A stretch of DNA of 64,000 nucleotides, from the NCBI GenBank assembly GCA_029168955.1, contig JAPDOI010001312.1, forward strand, positions 124,001 through 188,000, given 5' to 3'. The notes beneath the pieces were generated by a model, which was not told where the DNA came from, searched no databases, and saw nothing but the letters and a program-made list of their open reading frames with translations. Both the position numbers and the translations under genes were made by a program. Numbering within the stretch: the first letter of the stretch is position 1; each line of letters starts with the position of its first letter. The DNA is from Aplectana chamaeleonis. Lineage: Eukaryota > Nematoda > Chromadorea > Rhabditida > Cosmocercidae. Shown piece by piece: positions 1 to 9,700 of the stretch.

Positions 1-153
1 TCTCGGAGAAAATCACACGTTGATCACAATGGTAGAGTTTACGTAACAAACTTAGCCTGACGAATGGACGTGGCTGCGACGTTCTGATCACCGCGCGCGA
101 TCCTGGTCCATGAGTCAGACAAAACCAAATACGAAACCATGACTTACTTACTT

Positions 154-674
154 TTAATCGGTTGGCTTTCGGCTGACGCGGTCATTTCGCAGCTTCACCG
201 AGGTGTGCCGTCTAGTCAGCCGTGCCCATTTATCACGGTCTTCAGCCACAAATTGAACACAATCCATCCATTGGTCGCTATTCCACTTCCTGCGAAGTTA
301 AACATCGCGCCTGAATTGCCTTTCAATACCGAGTGATTTCAAATCCTCCTTCACCACATCTGTCCAAAACCTTCGCCTACGTCCAGGCCGCCGTTTCCAG
401 ACAGGACTTGGAAGCATCCTTAGAGCGTGTTGAACAAGACGATCTGGCGGTCTTCTTAAAATATGCCCTCGTGTCAAACGTTGATATAAGGCGTCGATTT
501 CGTTGTAGATATCTTCGTTGTGACACATCTGCGGCCAGAAATATACGAGCAAACGTGTAAACAGCTTCCTCTCTTTGCAATCCAACATCTCCATCTGCAT
601 CTTCGGTGCTGCCCACGTCTCCGATCCGTACATCACGATAGGGCGAATAGCGGATAAGTAGACGTCCAACCTAA
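154..674 (-). pseudogene. RTE-1-like reverse transcriptase, C-terminal segment
   Basis: The minus-strand reading contains YLSAIRP, MYGSETWAAP, CHNEDIY and GHILRRPPDRLV, then a basic PGRRRRFW stretch and VVKEDL. These are the post-catalytic landmarks of RTE-1-type LINE proteins. A stop codon at 298-300 interrupts the frame, but the same frame continues with recognisable C-terminal sequence (AEDRDKWARL) to a natural-looking stop at 154-156. Between RLTRG and HILRR roughly 25 residues usual for the family appear to be missing (judged from family knowledge), which suggests a small in-frame deletion. The segment follows directly on 1250-1322 once the element at 675-1249 is ignored. Confidence 0.8.
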
Positions 675-1249
675 AGGCAGCGTACGCGCAAAAAACCGTG
701 TTTATTTTTTTTCACAATTTTGTGCAGGTAGGCTTACCAGGTTGTCATATATCATAAAGAGACCACCCGAAACACTCAAGTTTCAGAGAAAAACTCGCTT
801 GAAAATCTCGCAGCATTTAGCTTCCTTTTTCTCACGTCTGTCCGGTGTGTCTTGTGTATTACACAAATATCGGAAATTTGAACGGCTGAATTTGTTTAGC
901 CCCCTTAACTTTCTGAGTTCCGCAATTCTTTTCGCTTTTCTGCTGTCAATGATCATCTAAAAATAGGAGGCTTTCAATAGCCAGGTCTGAAATCGAAGAT
1001 TCTTCGGAATAAAGAATTTAGAAAATTGGATTTCCGCGGCCTGCCGAAGCCTGTCGTGGGGTTTCTGTTCCTCGTGTTAGATGATCGACCGTGAAAACGC
1101 CTTTTAAGACCACGAAGCGATTTTCACGAGCCTATAGCTTTTTGAATACGCAACATTGATATCTCAAGCTTCGCCAACTATCTCCACTTGGTTCATACAT
1201 TGGATTGAGAAGAAAAACACAGTTGTGGTTTTCAGCGCGGACGCTGCCT
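675..1249. mobile_element. TTAA-flanked inverted-repeat element (MITE) in the RTE-1 copy
   Basis: This 575-bp element has termini AGGCAGCGTACGCGC on the left and, on the right, the near-complementary GCGCGGACGCTGCCT. It is flanked by CTAA (671-674) and TTAA (1250-1253), a four-base target duplication with one change. It carries no transposase. It interrupts the LINE coding frame exactly in phase: deleting the element plus one four-base flank rejoins codons on each side. The terminus begins AGGCA, as in the other TTAA elements of this window, but the interior is unlike theirs. Confidence 0.75.
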
Positions 1250-1322
1250 TTAACTTTCTCAGTGAAGGCGGTAGACCACGAACACTTGGGCAGAGAATTG
1301 AATGCAGACGTAGCTTTCGCAC
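1250..1322 (-). pseudogene. RTE-1-like LINE, short internal coding segment
   Basis: The minus strand reads KATSAFNSLPKCSWSTAFTEKV. In RTE-1-type proteins this stretch lies between the CAKA motif (its first half is at 6167-6190) and YLSAIRP (at 640-670). It is the connecting piece that proves the hAT-like element on one side and the TTAA element on the other sit inside one LINE copy. Confidence 0.8.
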
Positions 1323-1948
1323 CAGGGGCGTGCGGAAATTTTTGAAAAAATCTCAGAAAACAGAAAATCGAGTTTGTCAGAAAACACAAATCAGAAAACA
1401 GAAAGGCCAAAACGGCCAGAAAACGGAAAATTTTCAGAAAAAATACTCATCGCATTTAAACTTTTTTCAAGAGGTTAGAGAGTTTAATTCTGAACATCTT
1501 TGCTATATCTGTAATACAATATCTACGAGACTAGACAAATAACTAATAAGACATCGATAGTAGCGATGGCACGTCAATGACAGGTAGGTCATCCTTGAAG
1601 GCACTCAGTCTGAGAGTTTTAGCCGAGAAATAGCCCACTAGGCTCCACAACGGTTCTTAATGTGCTATTTCCCGAATATTTCTTGATTGTTTCTCGATTA
1701 ATAGGCGGCTAAGAACATTTTGTCCAGTAAATAGCCTAGAAGAAGCCGAGCAATAGCCGAGAAATAACCAAGAAGTGACAGGCACACCAACCCACTACGC
1801 GCCCTTTTCCGGCTCACCGAGCAGCCGCCTTGGCCTCCTGCAGTTCGGCGGGGCCTCCTGGTGCTAGGCGGGGTCCAAGTACCGCAAACTTGGGTAGTTG
1901 AACTGACCGCGGTGTTGACATCCAAATCATACCACAGGAATGCGTCGT

Positions 1949-2075
1949 GTACAGTTCAACTCCGCATTGCCGTTGAGTCCGCAAAGTGCACGCCGATTGC
2001 GGAACCGTGCTGCGGCGCTTTCGCAATCGGCGTGCATTTTGCGGACTGAACGGCTATGCGGAGTTGAACTTTACA
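1949..2075. repeat. Inverted repeat, GTTCAACTCCGCA family (copy 1)
   Basis: Two arms of about 55 bp face each other around a spacer of roughly 16 bp. Each arm begins TGTACAGTTCAACTCCGCAT or a close variant and reads inward through GCCGTT, AGTCCGCAAA and TGCACGCCGATTGCG. The same arm sequence forms the longer inverted repeat at 50111-50365, so this is a dispersed foldback family rather than a chance hairpin. There is no coding content. Confidence 0.75.
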
Positions 2076-2407
2076 TCCCTTGGAGAGCATTATTTGACAT
2101 CCCTTTCGCGGCGAACATTTTTTGGCGGTTATTTCTAGGCTAATACGCGGCAACCAGCTACTTCCCGACCATTTTACGGCTATCACACAGAAAGCAGGCA
2201 TTTCTTGGCTACTTATTGGCTATTGATCGGGTGAATTTCTCAGTGAACGCCAGTACGTCAGAACAGTAGGGGTTGCATCCCTCGTGGCCAGCAGCTGCCG
2301 CTGACAGCTAACAGCAGTATTAGCCATTGATATCGAGGGGTTCAACCCCAGCAAGTGTTAGAATCATATACCGCTGTCAGCAGCAGCTGAAACAGCCGCG
2401 CAATATC

Positions 2408-2462
2408 AGTAGAAAAATGAGAAATCAGGGCCCGTAGTAAACCCCCAGTGCGCTGAGATGAG
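2408..2462. repeat. Internal repeat with an inverted partner at 5689-5770
   Basis: The sequence AGAAAAATGAGAAATCA, then GGGCCCGTAGTAAACCCCC and a GCGCTGAGATGA tail, reappears on the opposite strand at 5689-5770. The partner has an extra 30 bp or so between the first two blocks. The pair lies inside the hAT-like element and may mark an older element nested in it with ends near 2.4 and 5.8 kb. A second inverted pair (AGGCCTAGTGCGTACTTC near 2716 and its complement near 4215-4235) lies inside the first, consistent with this. Confidence 0.55.
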
Positions 2463-3279
2463 CTCACTGCATGCGGTCACCTTGTGCAGGGAGGCATGGC
2501 CGCCGCATCAATCGAACCGTCACACGGTTAGCGATGGCTGGTCTCCCTGTGGGTGGAAATAGTGGCCACACGGCTGGCTCGACGCACTTGGGGTGATAAG
2601 AGGGTCACCTCAGCGCCTGCTGGCAGCTGTTGGGGCAAGGAGAAATAGCACAGGTTGCGCGAAGACGCAGCGCGACGGTCATTTGAACCCCGTGAGTTGC
2701 CCCCTTGCAACTTAGGCCTAGTGCGTACTTCTGTCGCGGCGACGGGGTCGCGGTGTAGGAACTGGTACAACCCGCCGCGCCCAGCGCAGTGATCGATCGC
2801 GTCTAGCACTGACAATCGTCGCGCGCAGCCAATCTAGTGGGAGCTGCTATACGCGACGGTGTCGTGCCTGCGTCGCGGCCAATCTACACTTTTCCACAAT
2901 GTGCGCGCTGTTTAGCGCCGCCTGGATGGTGTGTCGTGTCGTCGTGCACTGCACTACGACACCGCGACGTAAACGCCAGACATCCGACCTGGAAGGCAAT
3001 AATACGTTTGTTTCAAAAGTTTTTGGTTGGTAAATAGCCTCGTATTCGATTGGTATGTGTTCTAATCGACAGTTCTTTCTTGTTAGATTATATAACGACG
3101 ATCGGCCACTCGAAGGTATTCATATTCCGAATACTACCATGGATTTCTTCATGATTTCGATCACTCCACATTTTCTTCTTTCATGCTTTTTTTTTAATGC
3201 AATGCACTACTCCTTGTCCGAATTATGTTCGCATTGAAAATCATAAAGAGAGACACTCTATTTTGAGAGCAAATTATAA

Positions 3280-3640
3280 TTGTACAATTTCGAAAACAAT
3301 TCGAACGAACGAAAAATGAAAAAAATTCGTTCGAAAGAATTTCGAACGAGCGAAAATTGAGAAAATTTCGTTCGAAAAAAATTTGAACGAACGATTTTCG
3401 AAAAACTTTAAAAATTTCGGAGGTCGAACGAACGAAATTCGAAACTAATAGAAATTTCGATTTTTTTTCGAAATTCGTCGGAACTTTCGAAATTTGTTCG
3501 AAAAAATTCCGAACGAACGAATTTCGAAAAATTTTCGTTTGGCAAAAGCTCGAACGGAGTCTGAAAAAATTTCGTTCGACGAATTTTCGAACGAACGAAA
3601 AAAATTTCGAAAAATCTTTCGAAAATTTCTTTCGTGTACA
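3280..3640. repeat. TTCG/CGAA-rich degenerate simple repeat
   Basis: About 360 bp are built of irregularly spaced TTCGAACGAACG, AAAATTTCG and TTCGAAA words. The self-complementary TTCGAA core makes both strands alike and leaves several long open frames (rich in F, R, S and N) with no protein character. I read these frames as shadows of low-complexity DNA. Confidence 0.7.
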
Positions 3641-5024
3641 ACTATAGAGCAAATACCACGAAAATGGAAAAGTGATATCGAATTTCGCAGAAACTGGCGC
3701 GAATCCACATTTCGAAATTCACTTGAAATTTTTTCAACCTTGCCTAGAATGGGTCTTTTTGGGTGCTGATCACTACGGAAATCACCATCGGTTGAGATTT
3801 TTTATGGTTCGCGATCTTTACGGTGTATAAAACGTCAATCAGCCACCTTGCATGATTTTGAAATATCGAAAGAAGTATCTTATCAATGATCACTGCCTTA
3901 AAAGTCTCCAGAGGTGAAGTTTTAGTCAAATCTGAAATTGAGAAAAATCACCTCACATATAGAATAATTAGGTAAAGAGGGAGAGGACGAAATGAATTCC
4001 AGCTTCGTGTTGAGCACCCACACACGAGCCTGTGTTGGATGATAGAAGATTAGACCCTATTTTCGAGAGGAGATGAATAAACACTCTGTCAAGAAAATAG
4101 TGTGTATTTTGTCGTGGACGCAGTATTGCGTGATATCCATTCGCAGGCGACCGGCCTACCACCGATCACGTCGTTGAGCACTCTCTGTCGCGGCGACGCC
4201 GTCGCACCCGCGACGAAGTATGCACTAGGCCTTACGGTTCTCGCATGACGGTCGTCGCACTCCGCAGGTTTGCGTTCCACATTCTCGTACAGTAACCCGA
4301 AATCAACGGTCATAACCAATTCATGCTGAGTGGGTGGATCTTCTGCGAGCGCAAAACAGCTGATAGCAGCCGTATTTTTTCAATATCAGTCTAGTAATTC
4401 ATTCTTATAGTGCAAAGATGAGTTTTCTAGCATGAGAAATTGTTCTTATAACTATTTTGGTGTTTTCGTACCCATGCGTGGGACTGTACTTGATGTGGGG
4501 AGGGTTCCTTTGTTTTTTCATTTTTTCGGTAAACAGTTACTAGGGTTGTTTTTGCACTGTGTGATGGACACTGTGGAACGTTATCCGTTCTGCAGTTTTC
4601 TGTTGCTTGTTGAACTCCTTTTATTAAAGCGAATCGATTTATAAAGCTGTGAGGGCGTTGAAATATTCGGGTTTTCATTTTTCGGCCTATTTAGAAGCAC
4701 GACATTCGAATATTTAGCAAAAAAGAAAATCATCCAAGAGTACTCTTGATTTAATTAGAATTCATTCGAAAATTCGTTCGATCACTGTTATAAAATATTC
4801 GAGTATTCGATTTGAATAGAGGTCAGGTTTTCGACATTATTAATTTGAAAACATTCAGAGGTCTTGTATGATGAATGCATGCAATTGGATTATTTTATGA
4901 GGTCTCATTCGAAAAAGTTATTCTATCTTAATATTCATGTTTTCTTGCTGATCTTTGCTTAGCAGGGCTGCTGCCGCGGCTTGCTTGCTATATGGGGTAC
5001 TAAAATTCCCTTAGTTGGCAAAAC

Positions 5025-5235
5025 TTGTTTCTCCCAGGTAGACTTTTTTTCAGTTCAAGTGAACTCCTGTTTTCGATTCACAGCGCGGAGCGGTGGCTTT
5101 TTCGTCGGAACCTCCTTATCACTAGTTATATTTCACTGGTGATAATCGAATATTTCACTGGTGATATTTCTGCTGCTGATAATCGAAATCCACAGGTCAC
5201 TAGGGGTTTTCGAGAGTCTAACGATATGCTCCTCA
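5025..5235 (+). repeat. Dispersed repeat shared with 45560-45790
   Basis: Landmarks are CAGGTAGAC, TCAAGTGAACTCCTGTTTTC, GCGGAGCGGTGGCTTTTTCG, TCGGAACCT and CCACAGGTCACTAGGGGTT, in that order. The same order occurs on the opposite strand at 45560-45790 beside the Penelope element. Function and family are unknown to me. Confidence 0.65.
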
Positions 5236-5480
5236 AACTCTAAACGGCCCAAATTACGTGACTGGACGAAATTTTAATAAGCCACACAATACCTGCACCG
5301 TTTCACACTAAGTATTAAAGTACTAGCATAATAAATTATGCAAAAACATTCGCCGTAGCGAAGATAGAAAATTCCACATGTCGTTCATTGCCCTCTGCTC
5401 CATCTAACACATTTATTGCACATTCAAGCACTCTTTCGTAAAAGGCATGCATTACAATTTATTTGCAAAAATATCCGACT

Positions 5481-5539
5481 TGACGAGAATCGAACTTGAG
5501 ACACGCGCGCCCAAGCCCTCGTCGGTAACCACTTGGCCA
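5481..5539 (-). other. tRNA-like sequence, probable SINE head or tRNA pseudogene
   Basis: On the minus strand TGGCCAAGTGGTTA (an A-box-like sequence at 5526-5539) is followed, about 30 bp later, by AAGTTCGATTCTC (a B-box-like sequence near 5485-5497). The spacing suits an internal RNA polymerase III promoter. A full cloverleaf cannot be drawn: the acceptor arms do not pair and the T stem has mismatches. I therefore do not call a tRNA gene. Confidence 0.4.
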
Positions 5540-5899
5540 TGCGTCGCAACCGCAACCCTCATGTTCACTCTTTGTGACCACTGGCCTTTCTCATTGAGTG
5601 AGGGCCTCTCGCCTGCCATTGATCGCTCACCACTGTATCAGCCGATTGCACGGGGCCGATGATGCACCTCAACGCACAGCCGTCTTGTCATCTCAGCGCG
5701 GAAGGGGGGTTTACTACGGGCCCAGATGTTTGATACCGTTACCGAGCATCTGATTTCTCATTTTTCTATTGGTAATCCGCGGCATTTGTCGCTTCGCAAA
5801 AGTATGGATAGGGTGTAGCAGCAAGGCGGAAGACGGCAAAACAAACATACATAGGAATTTGGTTGATGTGGACAAGGTGACAACCAGCATCATTCTGCT

Positions 5900-6007
5900 C
5901 CTGAGCGCTTTTTCTCTGAGTTTTCGCCTACTTTCACTTTTGTGATGATCATGTCTACTTTCTCATGAGGATGCCATAACAACCGTCTCTTATGGCGAAC
6001 CCTACCT
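5900..6007 (-). mobile_element. Degraded end of an AGGCAGGG-type TTAA element
   Basis: The stretch CACTTTTGTGATG, then CTACTTTCTCATGAG, then GGCGAACCCTACCTTTAG matches, with many substitutions, the right end of the elements at 27083-27524 and 62719-63162. Only about 110 bp can be aligned by eye; the left end is not found. Confidence 0.5.
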
Positions 6008-6174
6008 TTAGCAGCAATCGCACAAATAAGAGCAAAACCACATAAACAACTAAACAAGCTGCACTGTCCAACAGACCTGGTTTCCGTAGATTTTTGCTGA
6101 TTTTTTTCAGATTTTCGCAAGTTTTCTTAACAGAAATCAGCAAACAGAAATTTCCGCACACCCCTGTTTCGCAC

Positions 6175-7487
6175 ATCGTTGTTGAATATCCGCTGCATAA
6201 ATACCATCGCTCTTCAGCAAACAGCCCAAATAACAGAAATCCTCCACCCAGTTCGATACGTTGTCGGTCCACACAAACTCCCGTTGAAGGCCTCTGAGAG
6301 TCCCACATCTGCTTGCATTTGTCGGGACGAAGACGAAGTTCTTAGGCTGCGGCATACTTCGAAACGAGGTTCACAATCCATTGCAGTTTTGCGTTGTTTT
6401 CAGCGAATAACACAATGTCGTCGGCGTACTCCAGGTCGACAAGGGAGCGTCCTGATGGTGTTAGGATCACGTCCGCAAGGAAACTGTTCTGCAACTCTAC
6501 GCATGTTTTCATCAACGGTGAAGTTGAATAGAAAAGGTCCTGCTACAGCTCCTTGCCTTACTCCTGTTCTCACCTCGAAAGCTGACGTAAATCCGACAGG
6601 TGTACGAACTGCTGCTGTTGTTCTTTTGTTCATGTCCTCGATTAACCGAACATACTTTTCCGGGACTCCATCGGCTCGCAGAGCGTTGAGCAATCGATCA
6701 CGATGAGGATAGTCGAATGCGGCTTGAAAGTTCAAAAAAGCAAGCTGTAATGGCTTCGAATACCGCTGCCACGATTCGATTACTCTTCTCACAACGAACA
6801 CTTGGTCGATGGTCGATCTTCCAGGTCGAAAACCGGCTTGCTCCTCTCTGGTCGTTTTCTCACCATGTTTGATGAGTCGCTCGAGAATGATACGCTCCAA
6901 AACCTTGTACATTACTCGCAGTAGAGAAACTCCCTATAGTTCTTGGGCTCCACGACGGATAACTTCTTGTGAAGACGTACGGTTATCGCATGTCTCCATG
7001 AATCTGGTATCCTTTCGCTCATCCATATGGCACGGATGGTGTTGGTCATTTCACGAATCCAAGACGGAGGAAGAGCTTTCAGTATTTCAGTAGTGATGTT
7101 GTCATCTCCACCTACCTTTCCATTCTTCATTTTCCGGACACAATTCAAAACTTCAGACTCAGTCGGTGGGTTCTCACTGACTTCGTATTGTGCTCTCTGA
7201 ACATGCGGGAGCTCAGGTACTGATGGCGCTGGACAATTCAGTAGTGAACTGAAGTAATTCTTCCATATTGGCAACGTCGCATCACCAACTGCAACTCCAT
7301 TGGTAGTGTTCAAGACAGGAGAACATCTCTTCATCTTCCCGCTATACTGTCGCAGCAACGTGTAGGCTTTCTTCGGATTCTTCTCCTCCCAAGCCTTCTC
7401 GAACTTCTTGGCTCTGCACGTCCACTCTCGTTCGCGGTCACTTTGAAGCTGCCGACGCAACTTCCTCCTCAGACGCTTTTCCTCCAA
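6175..7487 (-). pseudogene. RTE-1-like reverse transcriptase domain, frameshifted
   Basis: The minus-strand frame 6912-7487 carries the linker and RT start (KMKNGKVGGDDNITTEILK, HAITVRLHKKL). A second frame, 6400-6912, carries TTREEQAGFRPGRSTIDQVF, the motif A region (LNFQAAFDYPH, with N where the family has the first aspartate) and VRTGVRQGAVAGPFLFNF. The catalytic EYADDIVLF (about 6413-6440) is in a third frame, and FCYLGCLLKSDG follows at 6137-6355. At least two frameshifts, near 6912 and 6450, together with the motif A change make it inactive. Its upstream neighbour is the endonuclease at 7734-8636. Its downstream continuation is cut by the hAT-like element immediately after the CAK codons. 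Confidence 0.85.
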
Positions 7488-7733
7488 GAAGTTTCCTGCA
7501 GTTCTAAGAGCACATACTCTGTTGTAGGTAGATGTTGTTTCTTCTGAGACGTAGGCTAGCTCTTTCTTGGGCTATACAACCGGGAGTGCCTCTTTCTTAG
7601 CGTCCCGGATGCAATTGACGAAAGAGTCCGCGTCTCAAAGTTGCTTCTTAGTCCGTACTCCAATATGAATAGAAACGCGTTGTCGGAATTTCCTTCTGCA
7701 TTCTCCATCTTCGAGGTCTGTCATGTCAATCCT

Positions 7734-8636
7734 CTAGAGAGGCTGAGCCCCTCGCTTCTTCTTATGAATCCTCGCAGTGAAGTTCAACAAAACTGGACGG
7801 TGATTCGAATCGAATGCGGCATCCCACACAGCTCTAGATCTTCGAATGTCCGATACTGGAATATTCCTCGTCAGAACATAGTCGAGCTGTGGTTTCAAAG
7901 TTGTCATCTTCCGCTTCCGCTGCTCCTCTGGAGATAGCTGGGTTGGTCCCTGCCACGTAAGCTGATGGCGGCGATGATTCCTCTTGAATGTCGATGCAAT
8001 AATTAGACCACTGCGTTCACACAAGTCGACAAGGCGGTAGCCATTGTCCGATGTTTGCTCCACTGGGTAGAACCATTTACCGAGTACTTCGGATTCCTGA
8101 TCAAGTCCCATCTTCGCATTTGCGTCAATCCCCACGACAACAGCATGTTGACAAGGTATCCTGGCCAGCAACGTATTGATTTCCTCATAGAACGCATCTT
8201 TCGAATTGTCTTCGGCGGTTTCAGTGGGCGCATGAGCACTCACTATCCACAGATTGAATCCTCTGTGATCCCGCAGTCGCACAAATGCATTCCTACACGA
8301 CGTTGAGCCGAATTCCTCGATCATGCCATTGTAGTCCTTCCTTACAGCTATCGCACAGCCTCCCACTCTCCTATCATCAGCGTCACCACAGTAGATGGCG
8401 TACTCTTCGACGCTGATGACGGGTCTATCCTCGAGGCGAGTTTCCTGCGAAGCAGCAAACGGTGCATGGAAATAACTCAGAAGATTGGACAGCGCAGATT
8501 GTTGGATATCATTCGACAATGACCGGCAATTCAGGGTGGCGAAATTGTGGCTTGTGGCCAAAGACTCCATGAACTCCCTAGGTACGGATCCTAAGGTGTT
8601 ATGGACCAGAGGCCTTAGTGTGCCGGACGGCAACAC
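7734..8636 (-). pseudogene. RTE-1-like AP endonuclease domain
   Basis: An open minus-strand frame of about 300 codons has the endonuclease/exonuclease/phosphatase order: TLNCRSLSND (metal-binding N), SQETRLED (E), VVSAHAPTE, VVGIDANAKMG (D and N), then FDSNHRPVLL where active enzymes have SDH. The last motif is therefore altered. The domain would nick target DNA for target-primed reverse transcription. The frame is lost near 7734, and the roughly 80 codons linking it to the RT (7488-7733) lie in other frames. The apparent first codon is not ATG and the natural start is not evident. Confidence 0.85.
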
Positions 8637-8779
8637 CTTTATGCAATGTGTGGGATACTTTCGCGATATAGTTCAGCACGCTATATCGCTTGAACGTTCC
8701 CTGTGTACACTGAAACGACTGCTGGGTTCAGTAGAAGCAGGGGCACCAACGAGCAGGTATCAATAGACTTGTATACACA

Positions 8780-9193
8780 CCCCCACGAAACTATATATAG
8801 GGATTTGCTCAAGGCCCCCTACAAACGTAGTTATGGCTCTTTAAAATGTCTATATTTTGAGGGCGAAAAATCGGTGGACGAGTTTTATCACTCCTGTACT
8901 TCCCTTCATTCACAATCGTTGTGCGAGAGCAAACCAGGATGGGGAGACAGACTGGTAAAAATCGAAAATGCGTTTAGGATTTATCCATCCTTCCAGCCGC
9001 TACTTAGCTCTGGAATTTAGAAAGGGACGGGTTGGTCAGTGTTGGTGAATGGCGGGGAGAGTCTAAAGGCGGACGTCTATACCTCACTGATTTGTACGAA
9101 CTGAGATCTCACACTTGGCAAGTGTTATACAGGAGAGGTCTACCACGCAATTACATGAAAATCTAAAATTCATGTCTGAGGGTGTACTGTGAC
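8780..9193 (-). mobile_element. Diverged AGGCAC-type TTAA element
   Basis: This is collinear with the minus-strand reading of the element at 38758-39242 and with 43290-43718. Shared landmarks in order are GGCCCCCTACAAA, ATGGCTCTT, CTATATTTTGAGGGCGA, GACGAGTT, GAGATCTC, TGTTATACAGGAG and TGTCTGAGGGTGTAC. The terminal inverted repeats are degraded, so the limits are approximate. Confidence 0.65.
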
Positions 9194-9206
9194 CTCAAAA
9201 CTGCTC

Positions 9207-9304
9207 GACCTCTATGACAAAGCTATCACAGCAGCAGCGCTGCTTCCCCCAATCTCGTTCAAGGGAAGCAGCGCTGCTGCTGTGAGAGCTTTATCATAGA
9301 GGTC
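9207..9304. repeat. 98-bp near-perfect hairpin
   Basis: Arms of 41 bp (9207-9247 and 9264-9304) match at 39 of 41 positions around a 16-bp loop. The arms run from GACCTCTATGA inward to CAGCAGCAGCGCTGCTTCC. The inner 20 bp are themselves rich in the self-complementary CAGCAGCGCTGCTG. The hairpin sits between two fragments of the AGGCAC-type element, so it may be an insertion into one of them. There is no coding content. Confidence 0.8.
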
Positions 9305-9419
9305 GTGCCGTTGTTTTTGGGAGAGCATTGGTGGAAGTAGAGTAACAAACGCTCCGCTCCCAGGATAGCGTGATATTAGCTGTAACGCGGTTTCCTAGGG
9401 ATGAGATACAAACCATAAT

Positions 9420-9600
9420 TTCTCCGAAATGAATTTTGAGATTTTCACGTTTTTGTGTAGTAGACCCTTCTTGCATAGCGCATGCCTAGTGCGAGATCTC
9501 ACCTTCTACAAATAAGCGAGATATATGCTACAAGTACGGACCCGACCTCGTCTAATCTATGCCAAGTGGAACGCCCCTCCTCTTGATTTTCGCATTCCGC
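9420..9600 (+). mobile_element. AGGCAC-type TTAA element, fragment
   Basis: GAGATTTTCACG, TTTTGTGTAGTAGACCC, TGCATAGCGCATGCC, GCGAGATCTCA and AAATAAGCGAGATATA are collinear with 38788-38880 of the better preserved copy. The rest of the element is missing or unrecognisable. A TC-rich low-complexity tract follows at 9640-9690. Confidence 0.55.
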
Positions 9601-9700
9601 TACATGAATGGATGAATTTCTATCAATATTTTGGTTCTTATTTCCCTGTCGATCTCTCTCTCCCTCTTTCTCTCTCTCTCCCTCTTTATTCCCAACGTTT

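Larger units (their letters stand above)
1323..6166. mobile_element. hAT-like DNA transposon, non-autonomous, 4.84 kb
   Basis: The left terminus is CAGGGGCGTGCGGAAAT and the right terminus, read inward on the minus strand, is CAGGGGTGTGCGGAAAT. They differ at one of 17 positions. An identical 8-bp duplication TTTCGCAC flanks the element (1315-1322 and 6167-6174). A CAGGG terminus with an 8-bp duplication is the hallmark of the hAT superfamily. The subterminal 100 bp on both sides are rich in CAGAAAA-type repeats. No reading frame inside resembles a hAT transposase, so it would depend on one elsewhere. The interior is a mosaic: an inverted repeat at 1949-2075, a TTCG-rich block at 3280-3640, a dispersed repeat at 5025-5235, a tRNA-like sequence at 5481-5539 and a degraded TTAA element near 5900-6007. 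Confidence 0.82.
142..8770 (-). mobile_element. RTE-1-like LINE, broken, with nested insertions
   Basis: This is a non-LTR retrotransposon of the RTE clade read on the minus strand; the 5' end lies near 8640-8770 and the 3' end near 142. Its order is apurinic-type endonuclease (7734-8636), reverse transcriptase (6175-7487), then the C-terminal region in two pieces (1250-1322 and 154-674). The 3' end has a short GTAAGTAAGT tail (142-153), the microsatellite-like tail typical of RTE. Two elements split it: a hAT-like element at 1323-6166 and a TTAA element at 675-1249. The reading frame on either side of each insertion is in phase, which shows that these are pieces of one copy. Several internal frameshifts and a premature stop make it inactive. 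The exact 5' boundary is not resolved. Confidence 0.85.

Noticed and set aside
3194..3769. Phenylalanine- and arginine-rich open frames.
   Set aside because: They are shadows of the TTCG/CGAA simple repeat, with no start context or domain.
5470..5545. Functional tRNA gene on the minus strand.
   Set aside because: A and B boxes are present but acceptor and T stems fail to pair. A SINE head or pseudogene fits better.
1323..6166. A transposase gene in the hAT-like element.
   Set aside because: No frame over about 120 codons exists in it and none shows hAT or other transposase motifs.
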